40,209 nt of DNA, from the NCBI GenBank assembly GCA_029448655.1, contig JACCLO010000076.1, forward strand, positions 1 to 40,209. The letters are read 5' to 3'. How positions within the stretch are numbered: the stretch's first letter is position 1; each line of letters starts with the position of its first letter. The translations under genes were made by a program, and so were the position numbers. Source of the stretch: Wolfiporia cocos (lineage: Eukaryota; Basidiomycota; Agaricomycetes; Polyporales; Phaeolaceae). Shown here piece by piece: positions 7,640-16,582 of this stretch. Under the pieces are notes generated by a model. It was not told the origin of the DNA and made no database searches. It was given only the letters and a program-made list of their open reading frames with translations.

Positions 7640-10544
7640 TACTTGTAACCAATTGTATTTATGGATTGTGTTTGGCAGCAACCTCGCACATTAGTCACTG
7701 GCATAGTGTGGTGGCTAACATGAGCTTCTATGTCCTCTACCCACTCTATTGTGGAGCACACAACTTGGAGTGCACATCAGATGAAACATGGCTCTGCAAT
7801 TGTCCTCTTGTCACCAGAAACTCCACCCCTAGGATATACGCTAATGCTAGGCTAGCGCTAGGGAGATGCACATGCATAGGTAGATAAGCATTCACTTATC
7901 TTATCTCAATATGGTCACATGTCATCACTGAGTAGTTACAGCATTACCTAGTCATGTGAGACACAGTCACAGTATGCACAGGCCACGCCATTAGGTCAGG
8001 CCTTGTAGCTACAGTACGTAGCATCTCCATGTATATAAGTAGGTAGAATCTGAGGATTACTCCTCAGTTCTACTCTTCTCGGCCTAGGGGGCATGTCCCC
8101 TGGGAACCTCTCAACCCTCTGCTGCATGTGCGTGTGAGCCAGCGGACTGCTCTGCAACAAGCCTGCTGCATCCTACTTGGACATGGGGGTCTCTATTTAT
8201 TGCATCTCCTAGTTTTGTCTTTAGCCTGCTAGTCTGGGGGCATACCGGTACACTCATGGGTCAGTACCTCGGGCTTCATGGCAGGTCGTCTCAATAGACA
8301 AGCCATCCTGTTCTCCCCTACAAGGATGGGTAGCCTTTAGGCCTAGGTTAGAAGGTATAGAGGCATCCCCACTAGCATGGGTAGCATGGTCACAAGTATG
8401 TTCCCGTGTCACCTCTGCTGCTCAATAATCTCGGCTGCCTGGTGCAACTTGTGTATAGCATATTCTATGTCTGTTTGGTCTTGATTGTCAGGCTAGGATG
8501 TGAAGGTGAGTATATCTCTATTTTACTTGTTATATACATACTGCAAACCCACTGCCGCTGCCAGCTCATGTGCGCAGCAATCCATCACGACCAGTTGGTG
8601 GGCCCTTTTGAGGCGAGGAGAGTATCTGAAATGTGATAACAAACTGGTGAGTCTCTCACTTTTGGCTCAATGATCTGCTGAAGTACTGGCAATGACACTA
8701 CAGGGGCCTCTTTGGTGTCGGAATCTTGAAGCATGATTGGATCGTCCCAGCTGCCAGATGGTGTCAGCACCAGAACATGGGGCATTCACTCCATCCATGC
8801 ATGATCTCTGGTAGACTCCGGTGGAGGTGCGACTATGCCATTCACCATGACGGTGTAGAATGGCTGAACATGGAGCCACTGCACTGTGACCCACCACGAT
8901 GATGGTATAGGTGTGGAAACTTCTTGCACAAGGTGCTTGTAGAGAAGGTACACATGATATTTCTGAGCTCCACAGTTGCATGTCCACGTCATAATGTCTG
9001 TATTGTAGATGCTGTTAATTGGAGTCTGAGCAAGATGTTCCCGTGACCTTCTGAAGGCTTCTTGCATATGGGTAAGTGATCATGAATGCCCTTCACAATG
9101 CTTTGTAATGATCTGTGCAAGGGTCAGTTGATATGGCGGGAGCACTTTTGTGATGATTGCATGCATGGTGAGATCAATGGGCAGGTGATTATAGCAGTGC
9201 AGAACTAGCTGCTTGAGATTCTGCCAGAGCACCTCAACCATCATTGTTATACACTTGCATGGTATGCTTGATGTGTACACCACATGCACCCAGAGACACC
9301 AGCAATCATGCGAGTACCAGGAGCTCCAGAGGTAAGCTCATACCTCATGAAGATTATTGAGTTTATAGTGTTGATACATCTCATCAATAGCATCTTGTCG
9401 AATGTCCTTGGATGTTCAGCTCTGCCCATGCCATTTAGGGAGAAAATGGTGCTGTGATGCATGCTTTGTGAAAAGCTAGAGGATAGGCAGTCGGTGTGGT
9501 GTCAGGCAAAAGACATAGCCAGGCTTTGCTTGCTTCATTGTGCTGATTGCTCTGTCATCACAAGGTGAGCTTTCTTGGAGCTCTTCAAGTGCTTCTGCAA
9601 ACTCCTCAACCTGATGCTGCAGATCATCTAGGTCTCAATCCCACTCAGCATCATTCCAATTGTCATGTTTATGACCTATCCAGCCCATTTCTTCATCACT
9701 TTCATCTGCATGTAGATCAGGTGGGAGTATGCCCTGGCCACTCAGGTGTTCAATGTCAAAGTCTTTGGCATCTTCGGTTTCACTCTTCACAGCAGGATGG
9801 CCTGCCGGGATGGGCTTGAGTCTAAGTGGGGGCAGTGACAGGTGATGACAGATGGATACCCATCAATGAGAAGCCGGATGCGATGGAGAGGCTTCACAGG
9901 AGGGGCAGGTAGCTAGTACATATAATATGAATTAATGAGAATAAAGTCCCATTCCACAATGTTGGAAATAAACAAACGACTGAGCCTGTCTGTTGCAGGT
10001 ATGGTATGAAGTTAGCTTTGATGTAAGAGAACTCATGGCAAGCTTCATTGACATCATAGAATGCAGGTGTCTCCTTGTTCTTTGCTAAGCACTGTTTCAC
10101 TGCATGGAGTGCATGCCAGAAACATAGCTGATGTTTTGCCTGTGGCCATGTGTTCCTCATTGCATTGATTTCTGACCAATCCTTGTCTGATAATGTATAT
10201 TCTGGGTTGACACCAAGGTCCTTCAGCTCACCAAGAAATCTCTCAAGCACAACTTGCTTGACACCCTTATCGGCTTCCTTGTTTGTCGATATCAGTAAGA
10301 ACACAAGTGGAATACCCAACCCATGTGCATCTGCAACTGCACCAAACAGTCCAAAATTGGTCCTGTTTGTGTTCCCTAGACAGATTCAATCTCAGTAATT
10401 TACTTACGTAGCAAGCTTGCATAGCACACACACATGTTGAATCCATTGCAAGCTCCTGTGTATTGGAGGCCCACTCCTCAATAAAATCTGTGACTTAGAA
10501 GGCAACTGCCTGAGTGCTGGGCTCAGCTTGCACATCTAGCAGAG
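7640..10544 (-). pseudogene. MULE transposase with SWIM zinc finger, many nonsense mutations
   Basis: Reading right to left: VTDFIEEWASNTQELAMDST (10544-10434), a likely 58-nt intron (10376-10433), then the catalytic core with FGLFGAVADAHGLGIPLVFLL, TLSDKDWSEINAM and the CFWHALHAVKQC block (10375-9970) typical of MULE transposases. Next are an acidic linker (about 9800-9560), MMVEVLWQNLKQLVLHCYNH (about 9240), the SWIM finger WTCNCGAQKYHVYLL-YKH (about 8985-8920) and a C-terminal tail (PPTGRDGLLRT near 8600, LHQAAEIIEQQ near 8420). The tail resumes beyond the LTR at 7809-8411 and ends near NTIGYKY (about 7645). The transposase would cut and paste the element at its terminal repeats. In-frame stops (for example TGA at 8786) and loss of the third SWIM cysteine (Tyr in its place) show it is inactive. 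Confidence 0.88.
7809..8411 (+). repeat. Solo LTR inside the MULE transposase C-terminus (603 bp)
   Basis: It starts TGTCACCAGAAACTCC and ends CCGTGTCA, flanked by CCTCT (7804-7808 and 8412-8416). The promoter CATGTATATAAGTAGG precedes an extended stem in which CTGAGG...CCTCAG is continued by GTAGAA...TTCTAC. The second stem is AGGGG...CCCCT. Confidence 0.92.
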
Positions 10545-11553
10545 TGACACAGACTCACCAGTCTGTGGGACCGGCCCACAGGCCGGGGACAATCCCCCAA
10601 AGCCAGTGCATCAGTGCACATCCTAAGCCAATGGGTATGCAGGCAAGGCCCTTGGCTAAGGTACCACCCAGACGGGCAAGGTGAGGAGGGAGAGACCCAG
10701 GCAGACTGGCACACACACAGATGAGGTGGTGAGAGAGGGGCTACAGCCCAGACATCAAGAATCTTAGAGATGGGGAGTAAGCCCCATCTTGTCACGGTTT
10801 TATACCACAAGATATTGACCCTACATCCCTCGCTTTAGGTCTCTTGGGGTTCCACTGAGCGCACGGTCTCCTCATACCTCTAGTTACCTCCACGTCAACC
10901 ATCTCACATAGTACATCACGTTACCTGGTAGATAGTGCCTATGATGGGCACACATTCCGTCACCCGCATTATAACATCACAGTATGTACATCATATGGTC
11001 ATGGTAGCACATGATCCCTTAGTTATGGCACACAGGCCATTACATTAAGGTAGTCATAGCATACTGATCCATGTACATAAATACACCGGGATGAGGTCTT
11101 ACAACCTCATCCTTTAGATTCTCGATGTTGGGCTATGCCCCTTTCTTCATACTGTCTGAGGGTGCACACCAGTCTTACTGCTGAGTTATTCACTTGCTCA
11201 TCTGGGATGCACCATTGGCAACACATGTCGCCACCTCAGCAATGAGGTCACCCTGGTCACCACTGCATTCCTCTGATGGTACCCTTGTGGATGTGTTGGA
11301 TTCCCCGGCAGGGCTGGTCCCACAGACCTATGTAAGTCTGTGTCACATCTCTCTACCCTTTAAGTATGTACATGGGAGCGCAACATGTCTACCCTTAAGT
11401 GCTGGCCTGTGTGCAGCACCATCCTAACGGCTGAGGTAAGAGAGTATGTAAGCGAGCATGTAACTACTGTAGTGACAGGGAGTGACCATAATGTGAGTGA
11501 TGCATGGGTGCGCACTACCCCGGAGTGCCTATCTACGGGGTCAGGTGGTCATT
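10545..11553 (-). repeat. LTR (minus strand) split by a nested LTR and truncated at its 5' end
   Basis: The 3' terminus lies at 10545 (TGACACAGACTCACCAG on the plus strand, terminal hairpin CACAGACT-GGTG-AGTCTGTG). The promoter stem AGATGGGG...CCCCATCT is at 10768-10789, where the LTR at 10790 is inserted. After that insert (from 11351) the sequence again follows the U3 of the 559-bp LTRs: ACATGGGAGCGCAACATG, GGCCTGTGTGCAG, GTGACCATAATGTGAG. It stops matching near 11553, where a plus-strand LTR begins without its own 5' end. Confidence 0.8.
10790..11345 (+). repeat. Solo LTR nested in the promoter stem of the minus-strand LTR (556 bp)
   Basis: It runs from TGTCACGGTTTT to GTCTGTGTCA with CATCT on both sides (10785-10789 and 11346-11350). 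The core promoter CATGTACATAAATAC precedes the stem GGATGAGGT-CTTACA-ACCTCATCC (11089-11112), then GGGC-TAT-GCCC and the terminal hairpin CACAGAC...GTCTGTG. Confidence 0.93.
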
Positions 11554-12527
11554 GCCAGAGCGCCATTACTGGCATCTCTATCCCTATGCCACATGACTCA
11601 GCACCATTACTGGTGCCTTGTCATCTATGCTTACCCCTATGCTTACGTTTACGTGCATGGACTCTGGGGCTTTTGGGCAAGCTCTTAGGTACTGGTGCAC
11701 CCACATGTACTTATGCACTGGCATGAGGACTTACATCCTCATGTCTAGCATTCTTGACATTAGGGTAATGACACCCTCTTTCATGCTGTCTACTGGGCTG
11801 CCACTCTGCTCTTAGTTCACGACATGCTAGTCTGGGGATGTCAGACCTTGCCAACCCGCCATACTGCCAACAAGACTGCTCGTTGCCCTGCCTTCCCTTG
11901 ACGCCATGGGGCCTGGGACCTGTCATGGTCTATGTCACAGAATGCCCAGAGGGGCATTCCTAGGACAATTCACTCCTCGCTATCACAGTATGGGCACTGC
12001 TATGTGCACGCGTGCCCCTCTCTGCTTAGTTACTTCACATCATCCCTTGATGCCAGTAGAATCACCTGACCCAGTAGATTAGTGCTAGTCAGGCAGCACA
12101 CGTATCAGGTACTCACGTTCATGGTCACCACTGTAGTCACATGTAGCATTACAGTCACCCTTAGTTACGGCGCACAGGCCTGTACTTTAGGGCATCCCTA
12201 CATATGCTCCTGTCATGTACTTAAGTAGATGACAGATGGGGCTTATCCCCATCTTTTGGATTTTCAGCAATGGGCTTAGGCCCCTCTCTTGCATCTTGCT
12301 GTGGGTCTGCACCAGTCATACTACTGAGTTCTCTACTCGCTCATCTGGGGGCTTGCCTTCGTAGGCATAAGGTGACTCTGTTTAACCCTGCATAACTTGG
12401 GTGGCACCTCGATAGGTGTGTAGGGTTCCCAGCAGGGCCAGTCCCACAGACATTTGTGAGTCTGTGTCAGTCTATTGGAGATATTCCCTGGCTATGGGCC
12501 AGTCCCACAGATGGTACATCTGTATCA
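11554..12527 (+). repeat. LTR without a 5' end, interrupted by another LTR
   Basis: The promoter CATGTACTTATGC and stem CATGAGGA-CTTACA-TCCTCATG (11722-11743) are intact. The 3' terminal hairpin ACAGATG-GTA-CATCTGT and end TATCA lie at 12527, beyond the insertion at 11933-12469. GCATG follows. The upstream part abuts a minus-strand LTR, suggesting a deletion between the two. U3 palindromes GCCA-TTAC-TGGC and GCACCA-TTAC-TGGTGC are near 11570 and 11605. Confidence 0.75.
11933..12469 (+). repeat. Solo LTR nested in the 3' part of another LTR (537 bp)
   Basis: It runs from TGTCACAGAATGCCC to GTCTGTGTCA, flanked by GTCTA (11928-11932 and 12470-12474). Promoter CATGTACTTAAGTAG; stem AGATGGGG-CTTAT-CCCCATCT (12234-12254); second stem GGGC-TTAG-GCCC; terminal hairpin CACAGAC...GTCTGTG. 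Confidence 0.93.
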
Positions 12528-12532
12528 GCATG

Positions 12533-12774
12533 CATGCTCCTGATCATCAAGTTGAAGATCATCATCTCCAATGTTGATCTGGGCCTTGAGCTCAAATGGC
12601 CCTACAATCTTACCCATCACTGTCTCCATAAACTCCTTCAACAACATAACATCAGTCTCAGCTTCATCATCTTCCTCATCATTGAGAGCCTTCCACTTTG
12701 TGTGTCTTTGTTCATTTTCCTTGTACATGCACTCTCAGCTTTTTTGCATGGCCTTCTAGGCAGGTCTTAGACAT
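12533..12774 (-). pseudogene. N-terminal fragment of the MULE protein
   Basis: From an ATG at 12774 the minus strand reads MSKTCLEGHAKK and then, after a frame break or tiny intron near 12730, KENEQRHTKWKALNDEEDDE and an acidic helical stretch (KEFMETVMGKIVGPFELKAQ). Its place just inside the right terminal repeat, on the transposase strand, makes it the likely start of the MULE gene. The part between this and 10544 is missing, replaced by LTRs. No domain is recognised. About 180 bases between it and the terminal repeat would hold the promoter, but no clear TATA is seen. Confidence 0.5.
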
Positions 12775-12954
12775 CATGGGTAATGTATGCAGGCATGCAG
12801 GATGGAAGGAGGTCACTGGCTAATGTTGCCACAAGTCTTGCCTGCTTACAATTTCCTGCTGATTCATCACTTATAATTTTTATCTAAATGTGAGAAAATA
12901 CTCTGAGCGTGAGAACAATTATCGCTCTATTACTTTCAGTTAAAGGTCGGCATG

Positions 12955-13047
12955 GTGCATGCTAAGCGCCCATCTGCAGTGTCGGTGCACCAGCCACAGT
13001 GGAATATGAAAAGGTCATGCAAACTTGCTGGGACATTAACCTCAAGT
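12955..13047 (-). repeat. Right terminal inverted repeat of the MULE
   Basis: It is complementary to 7471-7560 and ends GGGACATTAACCTCAAGT at 13047, followed by the duplicated target CTGGCTCATA. A related but rearranged copy is at 15125-15245. Confidence 0.85.
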
Positions 13048-13057
13048 CTGGCTCATA

Positions 13058-13278
13058 TTGGATGTCAAGGTGCACTTGTGGGTGTGGCCCTTACCCTTGC
13101 TGCCCAATGGGACCAAGAATGGCTGTGGTGTGGGGGCGGAGACGGCAGAGAAGGTCAAGGAGATGTCTCAGACACTATCCTGTGCAGTGCCCAGGCACAC
13201 TTAATCTTGTTTCCAGTGCTGGGTGGAGGTGGGGGCAGAGGTGAGGTCGGACACAAGGCAGTGCACTCAGTCTCACAG
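13058..13278. other. Older sequence flanking the MULE, Cys-rich open frame
   Basis: The plus strand has a Cys-rich stretch (CTCGCGPYPCCPMGP near 13075-13120). The minus strand may continue the ancestral coding region interrupted at 7460. Neither can be assigned. The segment ends at the duplicated CACAG of the LTR at 13279. Confidence 0.3.
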
Positions 13279-13746
13279 TGTCACAAATTTTGAGGCTAGG
13301 CACCTGGCTGGGCATTTACTCAGGATTTGCCCTCTGCGTGGGTCGAACGCATTGACTGATGCACAGGAAGTCACGTGACATGGAGATTAGATAAGGAGTC
13401 GTTGATTAGGGATTGCGGACCGTCCTCCCCGCCGGGCCGCTCACATGATGTAGTTGTAGATGACACCTTATGGCATGACGATCGCGACGTCGTGCATGGC
13501 CCCCTTTAGGGTGGGCCGCGACTCAGTAGTTACGCCATCTCTACATGTATATATACTACGTCATCTGAGGGTTACACCTCAGACTTGTTCTTCTCGATGT
13601 ATGGGTGATAGCCCTCCTCTCTTGATCACTACAGCATGCTGCCTGACTCCGCCTCGCCTTGTCTCAACAACTCGGCGTTGTACCCTGGGTCTTAGTACTT
13701 ATAGGGGTAGGACAGGGATAGAGGTATGCCAGTCAAGTTTGTGTCA
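13279..13746 (+). repeat. Solo LTR (468 bp)
   Basis: It starts TGTCACAAATTTTGAGG and ends GTTTGTGTCA, flanked by CACAG (13274-13278 and 13747-13751). Promoter CATGTATATATACTACG; stem TCTGAGG-GTTACA-CCTCAGA (13564-13583); second small stem GGG...CCC. Confidence 0.92.
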
Positions 13747-13751
13747 CACAG

Positions 13752-14082
13752 CATTTCAGTACAATGTACAATACAATCATACAAATGATAGCATCACTTC
13801 ATGAGGATTGTTTTAGCTGAGCTATATGCAGGTGCAATATGATGCAGGCAAGCACCTGGGCATGATAAATTCACTGTGGCAATCCAGTGTTGGAACATCC
13901 AGGCAAGTGCGTATCCGATTGCCGGCTGGGTATACCATGCAGTGACACTAGCATACTTGAACAAGTCAGAAAGATGTGCCTTAGAGATAAGGGTACCCCT
14001 TATTATTGTAGAATTTAGGCTGTACATGCTTTGCATGTTTGCCTCCCCGCCCCAAGGATGAGACAAACCACTGTCCAACATT
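13752..14082. other. Unassigned DNA between LTR and hAT element
   Basis: AT-rich, with no LTR signature and no frame that looks coding. The hAT target GTTGTTTC is at its right end. Confidence 0.35.
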
Positions 14083-14090
14083 GTTGTTTC

Positions 14091-14949
14091 TAGTGATGTG
14101 CCAGGCCCAGCCTGGCTCAAAAGCCCTGGCTTTGGCCTGGCTTGGACAGCCCACAGCTTTTCAAAACCTCAGGCTGGGCCCTCATTGACGGCTCACGGCT
14201 TGGCCCAGCCTAGGCCCCGGCTCGACCATGGCCTACTACTGCTAAGATAATCATCACTTTAGCTTCAGAGCTTGAGATTCACCTTTGCCAAACCTTTCCC
14301 AGATGAAATAGAACCTTGAATCCTCCTGTCACAGATTTAACTGGCAGTCCCAGACCAGTGTCTGTGGAGACATACGTCTAACACCCCTTAGCCAAAAGGG
14401 CCACTATAACAGCTCAGCTGTTATAGGCAGGACACGCTATATGTGTAGTTCATATTCCCACGCTAGGCACTTATATTGCACCGTTGAGTATTTGGCTTAA
14501 TACTTGGCATGGTTGGCCTTTCTGGTATTATATGTGCCACCTGGGATTCCAACCCCAGATATTCCGTGACACCTCCAATCTATAGTAGGATTAAGTGTGA
14601 AATAATCACTCACCAGTGCAGCATTCAGTAGCGTGCCTGCCATATGGGGAATCATATAGGCACCCGAAAGTGAGCGGCAGGCTTCAATGTTGAGGACTTG
14701 ACTTTTCTGTAGTTTTAAATAAACAAGATAGGTGCACAATGATTGAGTTGAGCATATAACTGGCCTGTATGGGCTTATATTGTGCCTGCCAGATATTGTA
14801 GCCATTAAGATCCCTAGGCCGGGGCTCAACAGCTTGGCCCGGCCTGGCCTGTATCTCAGGCCAGGCCCTGGGCCATCTCAAGCCATGCTGTAAAGCCCAG
14901 CTTGGCCCGGCCCGGCTCATGGCCCAAAGCTGGGCCTGGCACATCACTA
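14091..14949. mobile_element. Non-autonomous hAT-type DNA transposon (859 bp)
   Basis: The ends are perfect inverted repeats beginning TAGTGATGTGCCAGGCCC, and the flanks are a perfect 8-bp repeat GTTGTTTC (14083-14090 and 14950-14957), as expected for hAT elements. Both ends carry GC-rich subterminal repeats (GGCTTGGCCCRGCCTRG, GGCCCCGGCTCGAC and the complement) over about 140 bp. There is no transposase, so it depended on an autonomous partner. A 235-bp LTR-like repeat is inserted inside. Confidence 0.93.
14337..14571 (-). repeat. Miniature solo LTR (235 bp) nested in the hAT element
   Basis: The ends are TGTCACGGAATATC and ATCTGTGACA on the minus strand, flanked by CCTCC (14332-14336 and 14572-14576). 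It contains a 10-bp perfect stem CTATAACAGC-TGA-GCTGTTATAG and a ...CACAGAC... motif near its end. At 235 bp it is much shorter than the other LTRs. The related truncated copy is at 5910. Confidence 0.85.
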
Positions 14950-15124
14950 GTTGTTTCTTGCACCGCTCACTTCGTTCGCTCTCTTTCACGCGATCCCGAC
15001 GCTTGCTTCAACAATCCAGGTCCTAGTGGTGGCACCTGCTAGTGAAGCTTGCACCTATTCCATCCAATAGAGACTGGGAGGAGAGAGGGGGCAGGGCGGG
15101 GGAGGAGGGCTGCTCGAGGACGGG

Positions 15125-15245
15125 GCGCACGCTAAGCGCCCATCCGCAGTCAGCCACAGCGGAGTTCGAAAAGGCCATGCAAACTCGAAGTCCCTGATCT
15201 CTCGCTCTCGTTCTCTCGTGACGACGGGACATTATAAACTCAAGT
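15125..15245. repeat. Relic of a second MULE terminal repeat
   Basis: GCTAAGCGCCCATCCGCAG, CAGCCACAGCGGAGTTCGAA, GGCCATGCAAACTCG and GACGGGACATTATAAACTCAAGT match the right repeat at 12955-13047 in order. It differs by a loss of about 10 bases and an insertion of about 38 bases (CT-rich, near 15193-15225). No partner repeat was found nearby. Confidence 0.65.
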
Positions 15246-15336
15246 GTAAGACCCTGCCATCATGTAGCAGGATTAACTACCCTTCAGCTAACACTCGTAT
15301 CAGTGATAACGATAACGAAGAGGTCGCCACACCGAA

Positions 15337-16582
15337 ATGGATCCGGGATACATATCTGGAGTCACAGTTCACCTGGAGTCTCTAAAGCTTATTCGCGAAG
15401 TCAAACAGCTGCTGCAGTGCCCGCCATGCGCGGCCGCTGACCAAGAGGAGCTTTGTGATTGGGTGCAACGACTCGATCATTGCAAGGTGCGCTCTCACTA
15501 CCTGGAAACCTGTGTTGCGCTAACAGGCTGTCAAAGAATCTCTACGACTCGCTTCACTTTAAAGCGCCCCTTCTATCTCCTTTCGGCACACTGGACCTCT
15601 ATCACGACTACGTGTCTGTTTGGGATGATGCGTTTGCTCGGATGAAATCATCAAACGGCACAGTGCCGGATACCCCTGCACAGCCCCCACCGATCGAAGC
15701 CACCACCAGTCAGGGTATAACCACCGCTGAGCGCAGGACTAGTCGCTCGGCACCGCGAAAGAAACTCGAAGAGGTGGTTTATGACCCCCCATGCGCCCAA
15801 TGCGCTGCAACGCGGCGTGACTGTAGGGGCCCTGTGTCACAAACTTTCCTTAGAGGATACGTAACATCCCTCGCTGCAGGTATTATAGGCGCCGCTAGGT
15901 GCGCGCGCGCTTCCATGATCCTCAGCCACCTCCGCGTCTATCCAGGACTCCGTCTAGATCATATGACTGTAGGTAAGCGCTGTAGGGTAGCGCGCGCCTT
16001 AGGTACTCACGTTAGGGTCACACCGTCACATGTCGTTACAGGTAGTTACATTATCATGTGCCCTCTTAGTTACTGCGCACAGGCCGCGACTTTAGGGCGA
16101 CCATTACTGGTCAGCTCCCCATGTATAAGTACGACAAGATGGGGACTTACTTCCCCATCTTTAGGATTCTCGACAACTGAGCTTAGGCTCCTTTCTCATC
16201 TGCGTTTGTGTGCGTCTCTGCCCCGGGGGCCCTCCACGACTTGCTTGTCTGTGTGTCTTCCCTCTTGGTCGCCTTAGGAGTTCCCCCTTGGGGATACAGC
16301 CGACTGGCTGCCTTGTGGTTAGCACACCGCCCTGTAGGACGTCTAGGGACTCCCCTGTAGCCAGGGTCCCACAAACCTGTGAGTTTGTGTCACCCTGATG
16401 TCTCCCCGCATGCATGCTCAAACTGCAGTCTTCTTTGCTTGAGATGTAGTCGGGCAAAAAAACAAAGTAAACCATATTCTATTCACTCTGCAATCATATG
16501 GTTGACTGTGCCTGCGTTGGCAAATTGTATAGAACGTGCCGGAATCGGTAAAAGGTGGGATCGCCGTAACATACGCCCTTAG
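15337..16582 (+). pseudogene. Cys-cluster protein of unknown family, split by a solo LTR
   Basis: Before the LTR, open frames read LESLKLIREVKQLLQC... (15337 on) and, in a different frame, DLYHDYVSVWDDAFARMK... up to DPPCAQCAATRRDCRGP at 15830. After the LTR the same frame resumes as HACSNCSLLCLRCSRAKKQS and stops at 16582. Removing the LTR and one CCCTG copy restores a continuous frame with a CxxC...C...CxxC...CxxCSRAKK cluster. Many basidiomycete proteins of unknown function, and some zinc-cluster regulators, end in Cys-rich blocks like this. A frame change near 15500 (unexplained by a normal intron) suggests decay before or besides the insertion. The function is unknown. Confidence 0.55.
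15835..16392 (+). repeat. Solo LTR inside the Cys-cluster ORF (558 bp)
   Basis: It runs from TGTCACAAACTTTCC to GTTTGTGTCA, flanked by CCCTG (15830-15834 and 16393-16397). It is nearly identical to the 559-bp LTRs of the element at 3117-5015 except at its first 30 bases, so it is a close relative inserted on the opposite strand. Stem AGATGGGG-ACTTACTT-CCCCATCT (16137-16160). Confidence 0.95.

Larger units (their letters stand above)
7471..13047 (-). mobile_element. Complete MULE (Mutator-like) DNA transposon, decayed and filled with nested LTRs
   Basis: The outermost bases are ACTTGAGGTTAATGTCCC at the left and the complement GGGACATTAACCTCAAGT at the right, flanked by a perfect 10-bp direct repeat CTGGCTCATA (7461-7470 and 13048-13057). 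A 9-11-bp target duplication is typical of Mutator-like elements. Longer terminal inverted repeats extend about 90 bp inward. Inside, on the minus strand, lies a MULE transposase relic with a SWIM finger. Solo LTRs have landed at 7809 and between 10545 and 12527 (several nested). The element's own length without them would be roughly 3 kb, and part of the transposase is deleted at the LTR junction near 11553. Confidence 0.9.

Noticed and set aside
14380..14420. CCTTTTGGCTAAG on the minus strand resembles the 5' part of U2 snRNA
   Set aside because: Only 13 bases match, no Sm site or downstream U2 sequence follows, and the bases pair within a local CCC...GGG stem of the small LTR.
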